Assembly: GCF_044772865.1 (NCBI RefSeq)
Contig: NZ_CP173029.1
Location: forward strand, 2,790,001 to 2,854,000
DNA from: Algirhabdus cladophorae
Lineage (GTDB): Bacteria; Pseudomonadota; Alphaproteobacteria; Rhodobacterales; Rhodobacteraceae
Length of the DNA stretch: 64,000 nt
Reading direction: 5' to 3'
Shown here: positions 18,578 through 26,471 of the stretch, in pieces
Position numbering within the stretch: the first letter of the stretch is position 1
Layout of the letters: each line of letters starts with the position of its first letter
Notes under the pieces: model-generated
Seen by the model: only the letters and a program-made list of their open reading frames with translations
Told to the model about the DNA's origin: nothing
Databases searched by the model: none
Position numbers and translations under genes: made by a program

Positions 18578-19426
18578 ATGATTTCTGAGCTTACCCTTTC
18601 GTTGACTGACCACCTTGGCCCGGATGAGGCCTTTCACTTTGCCCGCCAGTCCCTGAACAACACACGCCCAAAGGCCCTGCATCAGCAAGATTATTTCGAA
18701 ATGTTTTGGGTGCAGCACGGCCGTGCGGCTCTGCACCTTGCGGACAAACGCGTGTTTTTATCCGAAGGGGACATTGTCTTTTTGCGGCCCGGCGATGTGC
18801 ACGGGTTTCAGGGAAAAGGCGATGAAACCTATGTCTGCGCAGTGCTGATGTTGCCGCAAACCTTGCGGTCCTTGGCCGCGCGTCATCGCGGCCTTTCCAA
18901 CCAATTGTTCTGGTCCGAAGCCTCTGATCCCGTGATCGCCACACGCAGTATCAGCCAGCTTATCGATCTGAGCAAAGCGGCCCTAAAACTCGAGGCCGCC
19001 CCGCGCACGCCCATGCAACTGGAGGCATTTTTGCTGCCATTGCTGGCCGATCTCAACAGCCAACCAGATCAAATGCTCAAAGACGCGCCCACTTGGTTGA
19101 TCGAGGGCATCGCCGCCGCTCAGGACCCCGAAGTCTTTCGCAAAGGCGCCGCCGGTCTGGTTGAGGCCTGCGGGCGTGCCCACGCTCATGTCAGCCGGAT
19201 GATGAAAAAGCATACGGGCATGTCGCCCTCGTCCCACATCAACAAAATCCGCATGGCCTATGCCGCGCGGCTTTTGACCGCCAGCAGCGACGGGTTGGAC
19301 AGCATTGCCCAAAATTGCGGGATCGCCAATCTGTCGCATTTCCATCGCCTGTTTCGCGACCATTACAACATGACGCCCAAAGCCTATCGCAACCGCTATC
19401 AGCGCAACCCGATTACCCCCGTTTAA
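18578..19426 (+). CDS. AraC-family regulator with N-terminal cupin
   Basis: A 282-residue regulator. Residues about 30-90 form a cupin-like sensor (FEMFWVQHGRAALHL, then GDIVFLRPGDVHGF). The C-terminal 100 residues hold two helix-turn-helix units (about 185-205 and 235-260) ending in the AraC signature DSIAQNCGIANLSHFHRLFRD. It is directly upstream of deoC on the same strand, 81 bp away, so it may control the deoxyribose genes; it could instead control the divergent rpe. Effector unknown. Confidence 0.88.
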   Translation: MISELTLSLTDHLGPDEAFHFARQSLNNTRPKALHQQDYFEMFWVQHGRAALHLADKRVFLSEGDIVFLRPGDVHGFQGKGDETYVCAVLMLPQTLRSLAARHRGLSNQLFWSEASDPVIATRSISQLIDLSKAALKLEAAPRTPMQLEAFLLPLLADLNSQPDQMLKDAPTWLIEGIAAAQDPEVFRKGAAGLVEACGRAHAHVSRMMKKHTGMSPSSHINKIRMAYAARLLTASSDGLDSIAQNCGIANLSHFHRLFRDHYNMTPKAYRNRYQRNPITPV

Positions 19427-19507
19427 CTGCTGTTTTAACGCACGGTCGCCCTTGTTCTGCTATCGCACTTGGGGCACTCTGACCCCCTAGCGCGCGCGAG
19501 GATCACC

Positions 19508-20506
19508 ATGGCAACCCGCACAGACCTGTCGATAAATCTGGCCTCTGGCCTGCCCCAAACCACCCTTGTTCGCAACGACGGCATGGCGCTGGATCTGGAT
19601 TGGGTGGCGGGCGTTCAGGTAAACACTTCTGCGATTGAGCGGCGGGCCAAAACCCTGCCCGGTCGTCGCTCGGTCAAAAAGGACTATCAGGCCGCATGGC
19701 TGCTAAAGGCGATTGCCTGCATCGATCTTACAACCCTGTCGGGCGATGATACAGTGGGACGTGTGGGCCGCCTGTGTGCCAAGGCCCGCCAGCCTGTGCG
19801 CGCCGATCTGCTGGAACAACTGGGCCTGCCGGGTCTGACCACTGGGGCAGTTTGTGTCTATCATGATATGATCCCCGCCGCCGTGAAGGCATTACAGGGC
19901 ACGAACATCCCCGTCGCGGCCGTGTCCACTGGCTTTCCCGCCGGTCTGTCCCCACTGCACCTGCGCATCGAGGAAATCCGCGAAAGCGTCAAAGCGGGTG
20001 CCTCCGAGATCGATATCGTCATCAGCCGCCGCCATGCATTGAGCGGCGATTGGCAGGCCCTCTATGATGAAATGCGCGCCTTTCGCACGGCTTGCGGTGA
20101 TGCCCATGTCAAAGCCATCCTTGCCACGGGCGAGTTAGGCACACTGCGCAACGTGGCCCGCGCCAGCTTGGTGTGTATGATGGCAGGCGCTGATTTCATC
20201 AAAACCTCAACCGGCAAAGAGCCCGTGAATGCCACCCTGCCCGTGACCCTGACGATGATCCGGGCCATTCGCGATTACTATGACCGCACCGGCATCTATG
20301 TGGGCTACAAACCCGCAGGCGGGATCAGCAAAGCCAAGGACGCACTGGTCTATCTGGCGATGATCAAGGATGAACTTGGGGATCGCTGGTTGCAACCCGA
20401 CCTCTTTCGGTTCGGCGCGTCGTCTTTGCTGGGCGACATCGAACGCCAGTTGGAACATCACATCACCGGCAGCTATTCGGCCAGCCACCGCCACCCCATC
20501 GGTTAG
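19508..20506 (+). CDS. deoC: Deoxyribose-phosphate aldolase
   Basis: DeoC cleaves 2-deoxyribose 5-phosphate into acetaldehyde and glyceraldehyde 3-phosphate. The 332-residue product is the long form with an N-terminal extension of about 90 residues. Active-site segments: VKAILATGELG (K202), the Schiff-base lysine K232 in DFIKTSTGK, and K268 in VGYKPAGGIS. I chose the ATG at 19508 because GAGGATCACC sits just upstream; the frame itself is open from 19469. Nine bases separate its stop from the ALDH16-type gene, so the acetaldehyde produced can be passed to that enzyme. Confidence 0.94.
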   Translation: MATRTDLSINLASGLPQTTLVRNDGMALDLDWVAGVQVNTSAIERRAKTLPGRRSVKKDYQAAWLLKAIACIDLTTLSGDDTVGRVGRLCAKARQPVRADLLEQLGLPGLTTGAVCVYHDMIPAAVKALQGTNIPVAAVSTGFPAGLSPLHLRIEEIRESVKAGASEIDIVISRRHALSGDWQALYDEMRAFRTACGDAHVKAILATGELGTLRNVARASLVCMMAGADFIKTSTGKEPVNATLPVTLTMIRAIRDYYDRTGIYVGYKPAGGISKAKDALVYLAMIKDELGDRWLQPDLFRFGASSLLGDIERQLEHHITGSYSASHRHPIG

Positions 20507-20515
20507 GACAATCTC

Positions 20516-22840
20516 ATGAGCGTTTCAGATATTTACCAATCGATGGACTACGGCCCCGCCCCTGAAAGTGCCGCTGAGGCCATGGCATGGTTGGACGCGC
20601 ACAAGCGCAAGTTTGGCCATTTCATCGGCGGCGATTTCACAAAACCCGCCAAGACGTTTGCCAGCCGCAATCCCGCCACCTGCGAGGATCTGGCCCAGAT
20701 CAGCCAAGCCAGCCAAAAGGACGTGGAAGCCGCCGTCAAAGCAGCCCGTGCCGCACAACCTGCATGGGCCAAATCCGGTGCAAAACGGGCACGTGTCCTC
20801 TATGCGCTGGCCCGTGCATTGCAAAAACACAGTCGCCTTTTCGCTGTGTTGGAGACCTTGGACAACGGCAAACCTATCCGCGAGGCTCGCGACATCGACG
20901 TGCCTTTGGCCCAACGGCATTTCTACTATCACGCTGGCATGGCCCAACTTATGGCGTCCGAGCTGCCCGATGCAGCCCCCTTGGGCGTTTGCGGCCAAGT
21001 GATCCCGTGGAATTTCCCGCTGCTGATGCTGGCGTGGAAACTCGCGCCTGCGCTGGCTATGGGCAACACAGTGGTGCTGAAACCCGCCGAATATACCTCC
21101 CTCACCGCGCTGCTGTTTGCCGAGATTTGCGCGGAGGCTGGCGTGCCCAAAGGTGTCGTTAACATCATCACTGGCGACGGCGCCGTAGGCGAGATGGTCG
21201 TCGCCGCTGACGTGGACAAAGTGGCCTTCACTGGTTCCACCGCCGTAGGCCGCCGCATCCGCGCCGCCACCGCAGGCTCGGGCAAGGCGCTGACTTTGGA
21301 ATTGGGTGGGAAATCCCCCTACATTGTCTTCGACGACGCCGATATTGATAGCGCAGTCGAGGGCCTCGTCGACGCCATTTGGTTCAACCAAGGACAGGTT
21401 TGCTGCGCGGGTTCGCGTCTGTTGGTGCACGAGGGCATTGCAGACCGTTTCTACGCCAAATTGCGCCGTCGCATGGAAGGTTTGCGCATCGGCGATCCCT
21501 TGGACAAATGTATCGACGTGGGCGCCATCGTGGACCCGTCGCAATTGGCCCAGATCACAAGATTAGTAGAGGAAAACCAAGCTGGCGAGATGTTCCAAGC
21601 AGGCCAAGTCCCTGAAACAGGGTGCTTCTATCCGCCGACCTTGATCACCGGTCTGCACCCCGCAGACACCCTCATGCAGGAAGAAATCTTTGGCCCCGTC
21701 TTGGTCGCCACGACCTTCCGCACCCCTGCTGAGGCCGTACAAGTGGCCAACAACACAAGTTATGGGTTGGCAGCCTCGGTCTGGACCGAGAACATCAATC
21801 TGGCGTTGGACATGGCCCCAAAACTGGCTGCTGGCATCGTTTGGGTCAACGGCACCAACATGATGGACGCTGCCGCAGGTTTTGGCGGTGTGCGCGAAAG
21901 CGGCTTTGGGCGCGAAGGCGGTTGGGAAGGTTTAGCGGCCTATACCCGCCCCAAAACCAAACCCAAGATGCAGAAACCTGTGGCCGCGTTCACAGGTACC
22001 GGCGCACCCACAGACCCCATCGATCGCACCGCCAAGCTCTATATTGGCGGCAAGCAAGCCCGCCCTGATGCAGGCTATTCGCGCAATATCTATGGCAAGA
22101 AAGGTCAGTTGCTGGGCCAGGCTTCGCTTGCCAATCGCAAGGACCTGCGCAACGCCGTGGAGGCCGCACAAAAAGCCGCTAGCTGGTCCAAAACCACAGG
22201 CGCGTTGCGGGCACAGATCCTCTATTACATGGCGGAAAATCTGGCGGCCCGTGGCGATGAATTTGCCAAACGCATCAACGACCTCACCGGCACCACAACG
22301 GGCAAGGCGGAAGTCGAGGCCAGTCTTGACGCCCTCTTTACCTACGCCGCATGGGCCGACAAATACGACGGTCAGGTCCACGGCGTCCCAATCCGTGGCG
22401 TGGCCTTGGCCATGAAGGAACCGTTGGGCACAATCGGCATGATCTGCTCTGATGCGCAGCCTTTACTAGGCCTAATCGCCCCTATGGCTGCAGCAATTGG
22501 TATGGGCAACCGGACCGTGATCCACGCAAGCCAGACCTACCCGCTGGCCGCGACAGACCTGATCCAAGTGCTGGAAACCTCCGATATCCCTGCAGGTGTG
22601 GTCAACATCCTGACCGGGGATCGCGCCGACGTGGCCCAACACATGGGCGCACATATGGACATCGACGCCGTGTGGAGCTTTGCCGACGAGGCCACATCTA
22701 CCACCGTTGAGGCCGCTTCCGCGGGCAACCTCAAACGCACATGGGTCAACCATGGCGCGGTGCCAGATTGGTCCGACAGCCATGCCTTGCTAAGCCACGC
22801 AACCGAAGTGAAAAACATCTGGGTGCCCTACGGCGAATAA
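20516..22840 (+). CDS. ALDH16-type double-domain aldehyde dehydrogenase
   Basis: A 774-residue protein with two ALDH folds. The N-terminal domain (about 35-490) is complete: K189 (VVLKPAE), general base E262 (LELGGKSP) and nucleophile C296 (FNQGQVCC). The C-terminal domain (about 510-774) aligns in pattern (KLYIGGKQ, then PLGTIGMIC, NILTGDRA) but has no catalytic cysteine and looks like a pseudo-enzyme domain. This is the ALDH16 arrangement; a structurally studied bacterial member comes from Loktanella, another Rhodobacterales genus. Being 9 bp after deoC, it probably oxidises acetaldehyde to acetate during deoxynucleoside use. Substrate is inferred from context. Confidence 0.88.
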   Translation: MSVSDIYQSMDYGPAPESAAEAMAWLDAHKRKFGHFIGGDFTKPAKTFASRNPATCEDLAQISQASQKDVEAAVKAARAAQPAWAKSGAKRARVLYALARALQKHSRLFAVLETLDNGKPIREARDIDVPLAQRHFYYHAGMAQLMASELPDAAPLGVCGQVIPWNFPLLMLAWKLAPALAMGNTVVLKPAEYTSLTALLFAEICAEAGVPKGVVNIITGDGAVGEMVVAADVDKVAFTGSTAVGRRIRAATAGSGKALTLELGGKSPYIVFDDADIDSAVEGLVDAIWFNQGQVCCAGSRLLVHEGIADRFYAKLRRRMEGLRIGDPLDKCIDVGAIVDPSQLAQITRLVEENQAGEMFQAGQVPETGCFYPPTLITGLHPADTLMQEEIFGPVLVATTFRTPAEAVQVANNTSYGLAASVWTENINLALDMAPKLAAGIVWVNGTNMMDAAAGFGGVRESGFGREGGWEGLAAYTRPKTKPKMQKPVAAFTGTGAPTDPIDRTAKLYIGGKQARPDAGYSRNIYGKKGQLLGQASLANRKDLRNAVEAAQKAASWSKTTGALRAQILYYMAENLAARGDEFAKRINDLTGTTTGKAEVEASLDALFTYAAWADKYDGQVHGVPIRGVALAMKEPLGTIGMICSDAQPLLGLIAPMAAAIGMGNRTVIHASQTYPLAATDLIQVLETSDIPAGVVNILTGDRADVAQHMGAHMDIDAVWSFADEATSTTVEAASAGNLKRTWVNHGAVPDWSDSHALLSHATEVKNIWVPYGE

Positions 22841-22911
22841 CGACAGCGTGCAGCCCACGTACCCGCGATCAGCCCCTAGGTCTACCCCACAAGCCTGCAG
22901 TGCACAGCGGC

Positions 22912-23565
22912 TTAAACCCGCGGCTTGCCTTTGAATGTATCCAACCAGCGGCGGAAGCGGCCACGGCGGGCGTCTATATTGGCGCCAGCCGCATCCCAAC
23001 GATCTTCGATGCGGTCCAAAGCCGGGTCGATGCGTGCCTGCCGGAACCGGCGCCAGCGCACATAAATGCCCCAGAACAGCGCCGCCAAGAACGTCAGAAA
23101 GATGATGTTGAACCACGGGATCAGCCGCACATCAGGGCCCTCCACCGGCACAATTGCCACGGCATTGGGATAAATCGACAGGAACGGGTTCCGCCAACCG
23201 TAGTGCCGCACAGCGACCCATTGCGGGTCTGCGGCCGTCGAGATCACATTGGCCGCCTCCGCATGCAAGTTCGAGCTGTCGACTTTGAAATAGGGTGGCC
23301 AGCCAAAGCCTGTGTCCTCATTGCGGTAGACCATCACATTGCCATTGGGCCGCGTCGAGTTGATTAACCGCAGATCACGGTTTTCGGTGACCGCATCGCC
23401 AGTATCGTTTTGGGCATAAAACCAACTGCTAAGACCCGAAAAATCCTTGCGAATAATCTCGGTCCCTGTGACCCGCACGATATCGCGTTGCGGCAGAGCA
23501 TAATGCAGCAAAGCCCCCAGCAGCAGCCAGAACACAATGATAAACGTCCATTTCACATAGCCCAT
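22912..23565 (-). CDS. DUF1523 family membrane-anchored protein
   Basis: A 217-residue protein with an N-terminal helix (about 5-25), a periplasmic or external region with DIVRVTGTEI and a tryptophan-rich WPPYFKVDSSNL segment, and a second helix (about 148-168) before a highly basic tail. It matches the DUF1523 family, of unknown function. It is the last gene of the nine-gene operon, 10 bases downstream of the small membrane protein, and converges on the ALDH16-type gene. Confidence 0.82.
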   Translation of the reverse strand: MGYVKWTFIIVFWLLLGALLHYALPQRDIVRVTGTEIIRKDFSGLSSWFYAQNDTGDAVTENRDLRLINSTRPNGNVMVYRNEDTGFGWPPYFKVDSSNLHAEAANVISTAADPQWVAVRHYGWRNPFLSIYPNAVAIVPVEGPDVRLIPWFNIIFLTFLAALFWGIYVRWRRFRQARIDPALDRIEDRWDAAGANIDARRGRFRRWLDTFKGKPRV

Positions 23566-23575
23566 GGCCTGCTCC

Positions 23576-23833
23576 TTACATAAAATTCGTCACATAGATC
23601 AATGTGACAACCGCCAAAATAGGCACGACAAACACGCCCAATATCAACTTGCGCCGCAGGGATCCATCGTAGTCATCCAGACCCGCACGCACAAAGGCCT
23701 CGCGGTCACCATCCCGAATATCTTCGTCCCATTCGCGTTCCAATTTCTCACGGCGCGCACTGCGTGAATACAGCGACAAACAGATATAGATGACGATCAA
23801 AACCAGAAAGCCAAAGAAATACAAACGTGCCAT
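23576..23833 (-). CDS. Small two-helix membrane protein, unknown
   Basis: 85 residues: helix 1 (about 4-22), a charged cytoplasmic-looking loop rich in E, D and R (about 24-60, REKLEREWDEDIRDGDREAF), and helix 2 (about 62-82). No family recognised. It is coding because it fits the operon with 10-bp and 16-bp gaps and GGGA upstream of the ATG. Function unknown. Confidence 0.72.
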   Translation of the reverse strand: MARLYFFGFLVLIVIYICLSLYSRSARREKLEREWDEDIRDGDREAFVRAGLDDYDGSLRRKLILGVFVVPILAVVTLIYVTNFM

Positions 23834-23849
23834 GATCGTCCCTTTTATC

Positions 23850-25178
23850 CTACCGCTTTAGCGCGCCCCAAGGGCCAACCAATTCTATGAGCTCTTCTTG
23901 TTCTGGTGGCAAAGGCACCGTGGCCTCATGACCAAAAAGTGCCTCGCGGGTTGCGGCCTTATCACTTTGATACGACTGCTCAAGAAAGCGTGCAACATAG
24001 TCTTTGAACGGCTCCGGCCACCCGGCATAGGCACTGTAAAACGCATCTTTGTGACAGATGAACAACTGCAACACATCCAACGGGGCCAATTCGGCCAGCA
24101 GCATATTGACCAGATCCGCATAGGGCCCTTCAGAGGCACGCAACGTATAGAAATATGCCGGGTGGTCCGATGAAATACGGGGCCAAGCTCCCCCTGAGGT
24201 GGCCCAGCGCAACAAGGCCGCCAAACCTTTGAATTCTGCAGGTAGTTCAGCCGCATATTGACGGGTCAGGCCCCGAATGCGCCCTGCTGAGATCCGTTCG
24301 AGCGCCTCGCCCTGTGCTGCGGCCACATGGGCCACGATAAATTCCATCTTGCGCTGCAAAATGGTTGCCGCATCAATGCCCGGTGCTTTCACAATAGGCT
24401 CCGCAAGGCCGTTAAGCTCTAGGAAAACCGCGATCTCGTTGGCTTGGCTGAGCTCAAACTGATAATCCATCAACTTGTCTTCAATGCGGCCCACTGTGAT
24501 CGCCGCCGGATGTGGCACATCCCGAAATAGGTAAATCCCACCAAAATGCGCCGTCCAAAAACTGTCTTGCTTGAAACTCATATCACGCAGCTTGACTGGA
24601 TTGCGGGTTACATCGCCGGTTTTCTTGGCCAATCCGATCATTTGGGCAATCAACACGTCATCAAACCATGCATCGTCTTGCAGTTTGAAACGGTCGATCA
24701 TCGTGCCCAATTCAACACTGTCGCGCACAGTCCCCGAGGTGCTATCGGCCTCGACCTCGATCAGGCGAATATCCAATAGCGCACTTGGATCTGACATGCC
24801 GTAGACAGAATTGAGCAACTCACCAGCCACGGCATCCCGCGCCGTCAGGGCGAAAAGCTGGGCCTCGTTGGCCTCAATAAACTGCTGCAAGATCCCCCGC
24901 GAGGTCGAGAATTGCGCGTTCAGCAAAGGCGCTGTGCGTTGTTCTGTTGTCAGCAAGATAAACTGCCGGTTCACACCAGAATGGTTGAGATAAAAGGGAT
25001 CGCCCAACTCATCCCCGATCTCGGGCGAAAAGCCCGAAATATCGATATGAAAATCCTCTAGCGCTGTGGTTTTGCCGGTAAGATGTTGCAACGCGCGATT
25101 GTAGCGTTCCACCAAAACCGGGCTCGCCACTTCAATCAAATTGCCAAACATCAGGCCGCGTTGGATCAATCGTCTCAT
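23850..25178 (-). CDS. Large uncharacterised protein (possibly DUF6638 family)
   Basis: A 442-residue, mostly soluble protein starting MRRLIQRGLMFGNLIEVASPVLVERYN. The region HIDISGFSPEIGDELGDPFYLN is a distinctive motif, followed by a long acidic and hydrophobic region without clear catalytic signature. A hydrophobic stretch near 330-400 contains several aromatic residues. From memory it may correspond to DUF6638, found next to AAA ATPases in Rhodobacterales; this is not verified. I chose the ATG at 25178 because GGAGG is 7 bases upstream and it forms ATGA with the preceding stop; the open frame continues to 25274. Function unknown. Confidence 0.75.
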   Translation of the reverse strand: MRRLIQRGLMFGNLIEVASPVLVERYNRALQHLTGKTTALEDFHIDISGFSPEIGDELGDPFYLNHSGVNRQFILLTTEQRTAPLLNAQFSTSRGILQQFIEANEAQLFALTARDAVAGELLNSVYGMSDPSALLDIRLIEVEADSTSGTVRDSVELGTMIDRFKLQDDAWFDDVLIAQMIGLAKKTGDVTRNPVKLRDMSFKQDSFWTAHFGGIYLFRDVPHPAAITVGRIEDKLMDYQFELSQANEIAVFLELNGLAEPIVKAPGIDAATILQRKMEFIVAHVAAAQGEALERISAGRIRGLTRQYAAELPAEFKGLAALLRWATSGGAWPRISSDHPAYFYTLRASEGPYADLVNMLLAELAPLDVLQLFICHKDAFYSAYAGWPEPFKDYVARFLEQSYQSDKAATREALFGHEATVPLPPEQEELIELVGPWGALKR

Positions 25179-25540
25179 GTATCCGCCTCCCCCTGTTGCG
25201 CCATCAATTCGCCCGCGCGCGCATTGGCCTTGGTGGTCAGATGCACCCACATGAATGCCAAAATCGGCCCCCATCCAATGGCAGATTTCAAAGCCACTTG
25301 GGCAAATACTGCAAACACGGCCAAGGGCGATGCCTCAAACCCATAAGACAGATCCGCCCCATTGAGGACAAAGGCAAGAGCCACCGTGGCCATGGCAAGG
25401 CAAAACATCGCAAAAGCCGCCAGCAAAATGCCCCGCGTGACATCGCGCCGATGGGGCGTGTCGCGCGGCACGGTCCACCACGGAACCAAAAATGCGGCGG
25501 TTCCCAGCACGAACATGGGCAAGAGCACTCCAAACGTCAT
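25175..25540 (-). CDS. Small three-helix membrane protein, unknown
   Basis: 121 residues with hydrophobic helices at about 2-22, 38-60 and 72-100. The tail ends hydrophilic (TKANARAGELMAQQGEADT). The open frame runs to 25726, but the upstream part is antisense-like and overlaps the neighbouring gene; the ATG at 25540 gives the ATGA overlap seen throughout this operon. No family recognised. Part of the AAA+/membrane operon. Confidence 0.7.
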   Translation of the reverse strand: MTFGVLLPMFVLGTAAFLVPWWTVPRDTPHRRDVTRGILLAAFAMFCLAMATVALAFVLNGADLSYGFEASPLAVFAVFAQVALKSAIGWGPILAFMWVHLTTKANARAGELMAQQGEADT

Positions 25541-25833
25541 AGCCGTCTCACTCTCATGGCCCGCAAAATATAAGTGATCACAAGTGCAGGCAGCCAAAAG
25601 GCCGCTGACACCAACGTGCCAAACCCTGCATCCTGCATCAAGATCGCCATGCCTGCACCGCTGAGCGACGCAATCCAAAGCGCCTGCCACAAAAACACGA
25701 CTGCCGTGCACCACGCCATCGCCCAAGCCAGCGCAATCAACAACTCAGACACCCCATCCAACGCCCGCGCCCCACCGCGCCAGCCAATAACGACAGCAAT
25801 GAGAATGGGGACCAAGAACGTAAAAGCAATCAT
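25537..25833 (-). CDS. Small membrane protein, unknown
   Basis: 98 residues with about three helices (3-20, 30-55, 70-92) and an arginine-rich end (LRAMRVRRL). The start at 25833 is set by the ATGA overlap with the preceding gene; upstream in-frame sequence (to 26082) is a shadow of that gene. It resembles a structural subunit more than a transporter because of its size. No family recognised. Confidence 0.7.
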   Translation of the reverse strand: MIAFTFLVPILIAVVIGWRGGARALDGVSELLIALAWAMAWCTAVVFLWQALWIASLSGAGMAILMQDAGFGTLVSAAFWLPALVITYILRAMRVRRL

Positions 25834-26471
25834 GGCCGCACCTGCCCGCGTCCGTAAATGAACCAGCGTACCATCGCCAAAAGGGCCACAACCAACAGCA
25901 AGGCCCCAATCAGTTTTACAGTATTCAATTCGCCTTTTACTGCTGATCCGCCGACGAACAGCACCAGAACCAATACATGGATCACCACACGTTGTCCCCA
26001 AACCCAGCCCCTGTCCGGCACGCCACGTAGCGCCAGCGCAGCATCCAAGGGCCACCAAAGCGCGATCACCAAACCGGGCCAAAAGGCGCTGACACGGGTC
26101 GATGTGGTCATCGCTGCAAAATCACCCCCAAAAAACCAAAACATCGAGACATAAAGATGCACAGCGTAGGCGACCCAAGACACTGTCCAAAACGCCAGCC
26201 AGACCTGCGCCTCCAACGGTTTGTGACGCCGCCAGACCGTTCCGTAGGCCGGGATTAGTAGCAGCAGCACCGCCCAAGCCGTGAATGCCGCCTGATACAG
26301 CGGCAGCTCAGCCCCCGCAATCACATCCGGCGCTGGATTGGGCACTGTCACAGAGGCAGGCGGCGTCAGACTTAGCCAGCCACTGCCCTGCCAGAAACCT
26401 GCAGCAATAAACGCCGCAGCCAGCAACACCAAGCAGCTTCCCCAGGCATATGTCCAAACGGGTGTGTTCAC
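25830..26471 (-). CDS. Multi-pass membrane protein, unknown
   Basis: 213 residues with about five helices (10-28, 58-80, 92-115, 130-150, 160-205). The loop between helices 1 and 2 carries a proline-rich segment (PPASVTVPNPAPD) likely on the outside. Its start overlaps the AAA+ gene stop by ATGA, so it is translated directly after that ATPase. No family recognised. Confidence 0.75.
   Translation of the reverse strand: MNTPVWTYAWGSCLVLLAAAFIAAGFWQGSGWLSLTPPASVTVPNPAPDVIAGAELPLYQAAFTAWAVLLLLIPAYGTVWRRHKPLEAQVWLAFWTVSWVAYAVHLYVSMFWFFGGDFAAMTTSTRVSAFWPGLVIALWWPLDAALALRGVPDRGWVWGQRVVIHVLVLVLFVGGSAVKGELNTVKLIGALLLVVALLAMVRWFIYGRGQVRP

Noticed and set aside
20525..21544. 339-residue minus-strand open frame
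   Set aside because: Antisense to the ALDH16-type gene whose catalytic residues are all present.
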